Source of the DNA: an uncultured Lachnospiraceae bacterium
GTDB lineage: Bacteria; Bacillota; Clostridia; Lachnospirales; Lachnospiraceae
Direction: 5' to 3'
Length of the DNA stretch: 47,641 nt
NCBI GenBank assembly: GCA_947366105.1
Contig: CANAZK010000005.1
Location: 1-47,641, forward strand
Below are positions 43,869-47,641 of the stretch, one piece after another. Positions within the stretch are counted from its first letter, which is position 1. Every line of letters starts with the position of its first letter. Below the pieces are notes generated by a model. The model was given only the letters and a program-made list of their open reading frames with translations. It did not search any database and was not told the DNA's origin. Both the position numbers and the translations under genes were made by a program.

Positions 43869-43961
43869 ATGAAACAGTTTGTGATTGGCGGGATTAATCT
43901 GTTGGAGAAGTTTATGGAGTGGATCGGGGAGAAGGTCAAGGATGTGGGGAGAGGAAGGTAA
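43869..43961 (+). CDS. Possible 30-residue amphipathic peptide
   Basis: ATG 43869 opens MKQFVIGGINLLEKFMEWIG then EKVKDVGRGR. Plotted as a helix, hydrophobic residues (F, V, I, L, L, F, M, W, I, V, V) lie on one side and K/E on the other, as in modulin-like or membrane-active peptides. No strong ribosome site is visible and a stop precedes it at 43848. It could instead be the tail of a lost island protein. The terminator directly after it is shared with the opposing gene. Codon use is less AT-rich than its surroundings. Confidence 0.35.
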   Translation: MKQFVIGGINLLEKFMEWIGEKVKDVGRGR

Positions 43962-44005
43962 AAATAGCAAGGGAGCTTTTAGAATAGGAAGCTCTCTTGC
44001 TATTT
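43962..44005. terminator. Bidirectional terminator
   Basis: AAATAGCAAGGGAGCTT (43962-43978) pairs with AAGCTCTCTTGCTATTT (43989-44005), 17 pairs with one wobble. It ends the minus-strand 177-residue gene eight bases after its stop, and anything reading rightward. Confidence 0.9.
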
Positions 44006-44012
44006 ATAAGTA

Positions 44013-44546
44013 CTAAATTAATTCATTTTCTTGAAGAACACTATAGAACATAGCACGTCCGGAATAATTCCAATACGCACAATCTTGCTCCATAAATAAC
44101 CATTTCACAGCTAATAAGATGATTTCGATAGGATGCTCACTACCAGCATAATCACAGAAAGTAGCCCTAGACGGAGTGAGCGATACAGGGTGGCAATCGT
44201 ATATTTGTTGCAGCTTTTGTGCGATGACAGGATAAATGCGAGGAAAACTAATTTTACAATCTGTTAAAGCATCTATAATGTCTTGGTGGCTTGGATTAGA
44301 ATATCGACGATTTCTTTTGAAAAAAAGTCCGTCAATATTTACAGTAAAATCAAAGCCCTTATTTAATTGGGTTGGACGTTTAAGAAAAATGCCATAATTA
44401 CCAAATTGTTCTACGTTGTATTGATAACGTGATGCATTATCTCCTATTCCGGTACCAGGGGTTTCACGTAAAAAAGCTTGAATTAGATTTTCACGCATAG
44501 AAATACGATCTCCTAAAGGTAATGAGTAGTTAATTATTTGTGTCAT
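44013..44546 (-). CDS. Unknown 177-residue protein paired with XRE controller
   Basis: The start at 44546 follows AAGGAGGTATCTACTT, and the gene overlaps the XRE stop by 17 bases, so the two are translated together. The protein is soluble with no signal peptide. Recognisable blocks are LPLGDRISMRENLIQAFLRE, QYNVEQFGNYGIFLKRPTQL and a C-terminal HPIEIILLAVKWLFMEQDCA then YWNYSGRAMF. The C-terminal half looks helical, with aromatic and His/Glu/Asp residues that could form a site. I do not recognise the family. Context beside a DpnII-type restriction system suggests a regulatory or accessory role, but no function is proposed. Confidence 0.8.
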   Translation of the reverse strand: MTQIINYSLPLGDRISMRENLIQAFLRETPGTGIGDNASRYQYNVEQFGNYGIFLKRPTQLNKGFDFTVNIDGLFFKRNRRYSNPSHQDIIDALTDCKISFPRIYPVIAQKLQQIYDCHPVSLTPSRATFCDYAGSEHPIEIILLAVKWLFMEQDCAYWNYSGRAMFYSVLQENELI

Positions 44547-44784
44547 AAGTAGATACCTCCTTAAAAAATCCACTAATCTCAACTCCAAGTACATTTGCAA
44601 TCTGATTAAGCACCGAAATAGACAGACTCTTATCACATCCGGTAGCTTCAATTTTGGAGAGATAGCTTATGCTGATTTTAGCTTGCTCAGCAAGTTGTAC
44701 CTGTGTTAATTTTGCTTGTTCTCTGTAATATTTTATATTTGCACCTATGACACCATATAGGTCAGTATCATTATCAAAATGCAT
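44530..44784 (-). CDS. XRE-family controller of the restriction-modification island
   Basis: 84 residues, nearly all a helix-turn-helix domain: IGANIKYYREQAKLTQVQLA, QAKISISYLSKIEATGCDKS, ISVLNQIANVLGVEISGFF. Size and context match controller (C) proteins of type II systems. It is divergent from the methylase genes; AGAGGTGAATAT precedes the ATG. The palindrome TTCAC-N5-GTGAA at 44797-44811 lies over its probable transcription start, and the same site occurs upstream of two methylase promoters. Autorepression with activation of methylation is inferred from these positions. Confidence 0.85.
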   Translation of the reverse strand: MHFDNDTDLYGVIGANIKYYREQAKLTQVQLAEQAKISISYLSKIEATGCDKSLSISVLNQIANVLGVEISGFFKEVSTYDTNN

Positions 44785-44796
44785 ATATTCACCTCT

Positions 44797-44811
44797 TTCA
44801 CTATTTGTGAA
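44797..44811. promoter_or_regulatory. Operator copy 1, TTCAC-N5-GTGAA
   Basis: TTCAC-TATTT-GTGAA, 13 bases upstream of the XRE start codon, just after a possible minus-strand -10 (GATAAT). The position favours repression of the controller gene. Confidence 0.7.
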
Positions 44812-44841
44812 TATTATCTCATGAGATGTATAACAAATAAA

Positions 44842-44856
44842 TTCACTTATAGTGAA
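44842..44856. promoter_or_regulatory. Operator copy 2, TTCAC-N5-GTGAA
   Basis: TTCAC-TTATA-GTGAA, before the HPPY methylase. With TACAAT at 44892-44897 as the -10, its centre lies near -55, and no good -35 is present, which suits an activated promoter. Confidence 0.7.
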
Positions 44857-44895
44857 AGAAAACTACTATGGATTTTTCTATGAAATTGAGTTACA

Positions 44896-45654
44896 ATGTA
44901 TAAATTAATAAAAAAGAAGGAGGCATGGCTTATAAGTTTACAACCAAATAATTTTAGGCTTGAACCAACAACAGTTTGGTCGTTTCTGGACAGGGGCGGT
45001 TGGGCAACGCATTCAGGAAAGTATCGAGGAAATTGGTCGCCATATGTACCAAGAAATCTGATACTTCGTTATTCTAATCCCAGTGATTGGGTCTTAGATC
45101 AATTTATGGGTAGTGGAACAACCTTAGTAGAGGCAAAGCTACTCGATCGTCATGCGGTAGGTGTTGACATCAATCCGCAGTCTGTTTCAATCTCTGAAAC
45201 GAATTTACAATTCCAATGTGAAACAAATTCAAAAATCTTTACGCGAAATGGAAATGCTACAGATTTGCATTTTATCAAAGATAGTCGTATTGACTTTATT
45301 TGTACGCATCCGCCATATGCCAATATCATCAAATACAGCAAAGGGATAGAAGGGGATATTTCCTTGCTTGGTGTGGAAGAGTTTTTGGCAGAAATGCAGA
45401 AGGTGGCAGAGGAATCATATCGTGTGTTGAAAAAGGGAAAAATGTGTGCTGTAATGATTGGGGATGTAAGAAAATACGGAAAGGTCATTCCATTAGGATT
45501 TCGTATGATGGAATGCTTTTTACAGGCAGGATTTACGAATAAAGAGATTATAATTAAAGAGCAGCATAATTGTCGTTCTACTGATTATTGGGAAAAACAA
45601 AACAACAATTATCTGCTTCTGGCACATGAATATATATTTGTATTTCAGAAGTAA
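44896..45654 (+). CDS. HPPY-motif DNA methyltransferase, 5' end probably frameshifted
   Basis: 252 residues as an open frame. SAM motif FMGSGTT (70-76) precedes catalytic motif THPPYANIIKYS (HPPY 138-141), an I-then-IV order, with EEFLAEMQKVAEESYRVLKK and IIIKEQHNC late; this is an N4/N6-type amino-methylase family without a large target domain. The start is suspect: the strong AAGGAGG lies before ATG 44925, which gives MAYKFTT and then stops because of an extra A in CCAAATAA (44946-44948). Removing that A reads on as NNFRLEPTTVWSF, the expected N-terminus. The ATG at 44896 has no ribosome site. It may be inactive, phase-variable or a sequencing error. Confidence 0.75.
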   Translation: MYKLIKKKEAWLISLQPNNFRLEPTTVWSFLDRGGWATHSGKYRGNWSPYVPRNLILRYSNPSDWVLDQFMGSGTTLVEAKLLDRHAVGVDINPQSVSISETNLQFQCETNSKIFTRNGNATDLHFIKDSRIDFICTHPPYANIIKYSKGIEGDISLLGVEEFLAEMQKVAEESYRVLKKGKMCAVMIGDVRKYGKVIPLGFRMMECFLQAGFTNKEIIIKEQHNCRSTDYWEKQNNNYLLLAHEYIFVFQK

Positions 45655-45659
45655 GATAA

Positions 45660-45674
45660 TTCACAAAGAGTGAA
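45660..45674. promoter_or_regulatory. Operator copy 3, TTCAC-N5-GTGAA
   Basis: TTCAC-AAAGA-GTGAA, upstream of a promoter TTGTTA (45683-45688), 17 bases, TATAAT (45706-45711) for the DpnM-type gene. The site sits just before the -35, a typical activator position. Confidence 0.75.
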
Positions 45675-45760
45675 AGTTTTGGTTGTTATTTTGTATGTTT
45701 GCAAGTATAATAGATATGTAAAAGATTGTCCTTTTGCGGACATAGAGAAGAGGAATCAAA

Positions 45761-46594
45761 ATGAGTAATTCAAGTGTAGCTCCATTTGTGAAATGGGCTG
45801 GCGGTAAGCGTCAGTTAATTCCACAGATAAAGGAGAGAATGCCTGAAAAGTATAATAATTATTATGAGCCATTTGTGGGCGGCGGTGCAGTCACATTCGA
45901 ATTGCTACCTGCAAATGCTCTGATAAATGATATAAACAAAGCGTTGATAAATGCTTACAAGCAAATATGTAACGCACCGGAAGCATTCCTGAAGGCTGTG
46001 AGCAAGCTTGATACGGAAATGTGGGAAGATGGCAAGGAATATTATTATTTTCTCAGAGAGTATTACAATGACAAGCTGATAAAAGCAGAGTATGATGTGG
46101 ATTTAGCTGCATTGTTTGTGTTTATAAATAAGCATTGTTTTAATGGCTTGTATCGAGTAAACGGTAAGGGCCTTTTCAATGTTCCGTACAACAATAGTCG
46201 TAGGGCTTCGGTTGATGAAGAGGTTATTATGGCTACTTCAAAGTACTTGCAGGGAGTAACCATTATAGATGGTGATTTTGAACTGGCATGTAAGGATGCA
46301 AAGAAGGGCGATTTTGTATTTATAGACAGCCCGTATGCACCATTGAATCCTACTTCTTTTGAGTCATACACAAAAGAGGGATTTGACATAGAAAGCCATA
46401 AGCGACTAGCAAATCTTTTCGATGAATTAACAGCCAAAGGTTGCTACTGTATGCTCACAAACCATAATACAGACTTGATAAATGAACTGTATGGTAACAA
46501 AGGCTATAAAATAGATGTTGTAAGTGTAAAGCGTATGATTAATTCAGATGCATCCAATAGAGTTGGTGAAGAAGTAATTATATGCAATTATTGA
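45761..46594 (+). CDS. dpnM: Dam/DpnM-type adenine methyltransferase
   Basis: 277 residues. An alpha-class N6-adenine methylase of the Dam/M.DpnII group, expected to modify GATC. The opening FVKWAGGKRQLI and YYEPFVGGGAV form the SAM site, and FNVPYN lies in the target region. Motif IV reads DSPY (189-192) where DPPY is usual. The first promoter-proximal gene after operator copy 3; AGAGGAATCAAA precedes the ATG. It leads a tight run with the DpnA-type methylase (13 bases) and DpnII nuclease. Function strongly supported by its neighbours; site specificity is inferred. Confidence 0.92.
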   Translation: MSNSSVAPFVKWAGGKRQLIPQIKERMPEKYNNYYEPFVGGGAVTFELLPANALINDINKALINAYKQICNAPEAFLKAVSKLDTEMWEDGKEYYYFLREYYNDKLIKAEYDVDLAALFVFINKHCFNGLYRVNGKGLFNVPYNNSRRASVDEEVIMATSKYLQGVTIIDGDFELACKDAKKGDFVFIDSPYAPLNPTSFESYTKEGFDIESHKRLANLFDELTAKGCYCMLTNHNTDLINELYGNKGYKIDVVSVKRMINSDASNRVGEEVIICNY

Positions 46595-46607
46595 AGGAGT
46601 CGGGATA

Positions 46608-47411
46608 ATGGAGAACTTATTTACAAAGAAAGTGCCATTATATTTCGAGACGGGAGAATCACAGTTAATATTAGGTGATTCCTTTAAAATTCTAACAAAA
46701 ATGAAACCGGAATCTGTAGATATGATATTTGCAGATCCGCCTTATTTTTTAAGTAATGATGGCATTACCTGTCAGGGCGGAAAGATGGTTTCAGTAAATA
46801 AAGGCTCATGGGATAAACTTTCGGAAAGTGGAACCAACGTCGAAGAAAAACACAAGTTTAACAGAAAGTGGATTAGGTTATGTAAGAAAGTACTAAAGCC
46901 GAACGGCACAATATGGATATCAGGAACATTACACAATATATATTCGATTGGTATGGCATTGGAGCAGGAAGGCTTCAAAATCATCAACAACATTACATGG
47001 CAGAAAACAAATCCACCACCAAACTTAGCATGTCGATGCTTCACACATTCTACGGAAACCATTCTATGGGCAAAGAAGAATGATAAGAAGTCTCGGCATT
47101 TTTTTAATTACCAGAAAATGAAAGAAATGAATGGTGGAAAGCAGATGAAGGATGTGTGGACAGGTGCATTAACCAAGCCTTCAGAGAAAACAGAAGGAAA
47201 GCATCCTACACAGAAACCGGAATATTTGCTTGAAAAAATTGTATTAGCATCTACGGAAGAAGGACAGGTGATTTTTGATCCATTCTGCGGTTCGGGAACT
47301 ACTGGAGTAGAGGCGGTACGATTTGGACGAAAGTTTATTGGGATAGATGTAAGCGAAGAATACTTGGAGATATCCAAGAAAAGATTGGAGAAGGTAGCAA
47401 ATGACAAATAG
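46608..47411 (+). CDS. dpnA: DpnA-type second methyltransferase
   Basis: 267 residues. A beta-class adenine methylase: catalytic ADPPY (DPPY 43-46) precedes SAM motif FDPFCGSGTT (D224-G230 core). In DpnII systems this second methylase can act on single-stranded GATC and protects incoming DNA during transformation. Intermediate blocks WISGTLHNIYSIGMALEQEG and HPTQKPEYLLEKIV are typical. The nuclease gene starts 11 bases before its stop, so the two are coupled. Confidence 0.93.
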   Translation: MENLFTKKVPLYFETGESQLILGDSFKILTKMKPESVDMIFADPPYFLSNDGITCQGGKMVSVNKGSWDKLSESGTNVEEKHKFNRKWIRLCKKVLKPNGTIWISGTLHNIYSIGMALEQEGFKIINNITWQKTNPPPNLACRCFTHSTETILWAKKNDKKSRHFFNYQKMKEMNGGKQMKDVWTGALTKPSEKTEGKHPTQKPEYLLEKIVLASTEEGQVIFDPFCGSGTTGVEAVRFGRKFIGIDVSEEYLEISKKRLEKVANDK

Positions 47412-47641
47412 AGATTTTGATGAATGGCTGAGTAAATTCAGACCAAGTATATCAACATATGATTATTATGTGGATTTTGAGAAAGTGCACAGAAATGTAG
47501 AAGAAATAAAGATTGAATTAAATATATTAAATTCGCTTGTTGGTAGTAAGGATATAAAGACAGATTTTGTGAATTTATTAAAACGTTATCCAGAAATATT
47601 AAAGGCAATACCAATACTGTTGGCAAAAAGAGAGAATGAGA
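47401..47641 (+). CDS. dpnB: DpnII-type restriction endonuclease (partial, 5' end)
   Basis: The first 80 codons are present; the gene runs off the window. MTNRDFDEWLSKFRPSISTY, then DFEKVHRNVEEIKIELNILN, GSKDIKTDFVNLLKRYPEIL and AIPILLAKRENE resemble R.DpnII closely in order and spacing. The enzyme cuts unmethylated GATC. The catalytic part lies outside the window, so intactness cannot be judged. It overlaps the DpnA-type gene by 11 bases, and its ATG lies inside that gene's last codons. Confidence 0.9.
   Translation, partial: MTNRDFDEWLSKFRPSISTYDYYVDFEKVHRNVEEIKIELNILNSLVGSKDIKTDFVNLLKRYPEILKAIPILLAKRENE

Noticed and set aside
1-47641. CRISPR array, tRNA or rRNA genes
   Set aside because: No regularly spaced repeats, cloverleaf sequences or rRNA-like blocks were recognised on either strand by eye.

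Overview
The window looks like a chromosomal segment of a low-to-mid G+C Gram-positive anaerobe of the class Clostridia, most likely family Lachnospiraceae. This rests on the gene order (rsmB-rlmN-prpC-prkC-rsgA-rpe-thiN; hrcA-grpE-dnaK-dnaJ with a CIRCE operator), a PASTA-domain Ser/Thr kinase, a meso-DAP-type MurE, strong AAGGAGG-like ribosome binding sites and Lachnospiraceae-type mobile-element remnants. Species cannot be read from the sequence alone.

Layout. (1) Positions 1-4500 are AT-rich accessory DNA: a decayed AraC/GyrI-type regulator, a PUA/ASCH-like small protein, a membrane-anchored XRE regulator with a 34-residue partner, then a scar bounded by two 180-bp direct repeats. The scar holds the 5' half of a group IIC intron without its reverse transcriptase, a type I toxin-antitoxin locus (31-residue holin-like toxin plus convergent antisense RNA) and a wrecked Tn916-type integrase. 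The right repeat ends inside the clpB promoter. (2) Positions 4569-24737 are a dense plus-strand housekeeping run: clpB, dinB, a MurE-family ligase, priA, def, fmt, a zinc metallopeptidase, rsmB, rlmN, prpC, prkC, rsgA, rpe, thiN, holA, lepA. (3) Positions 24840-32354 hold hemW, a two-component system with a three-gene ABC exporter, an MBL-fold hydrolase, a glyoxalase-family protein and a DarA-type c-di-AMP receptor. (4) Positions 32453-37535 are the CIRCE-controlled hrcA-grpE-dnaK-dnaJ heat-shock cluster. (5) Positions 37611-43376 hold a ferredoxin-nitroreductase (minus), an Lgt-like protein, a MATE transporter, RidA, an Mrp/NBP35 ATPase and an unusually short GMP synthase.

(6) After guaA, whose 3' end is a known island integration hotspot, the DNA turns AT-rich again. 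A nested inverted-repeat block and a short peptide ORF lead into a DpnII-type restriction-modification island: a minus-strand XRE controller and 177-residue unknown protein, then an HPPY-motif methyltransferase, a Dam/DpnM-type methylase, a DpnA-type methylase and the start of DpnII endonuclease, cut by the window edge. Three copies of one palindrome, TTCAC-N5-GTGAA, lie before the controller and before the two methylase transcription units. The arrangement suggests one XRE protein that limits itself and switches on methylation. I regard this expanded DpnII island, with its operator set, extra methylase (apparently frameshifted at its 5' end) and unknown partner, as the most promising candidate for an undescribed system. 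The GuaA lacking a glutaminase active site and the inverted-duplicate type I toxin locus come next.

No tRNA, rRNA or CRISPR array was recognised. All family assignments come from reading motifs by eye; no database search was run.
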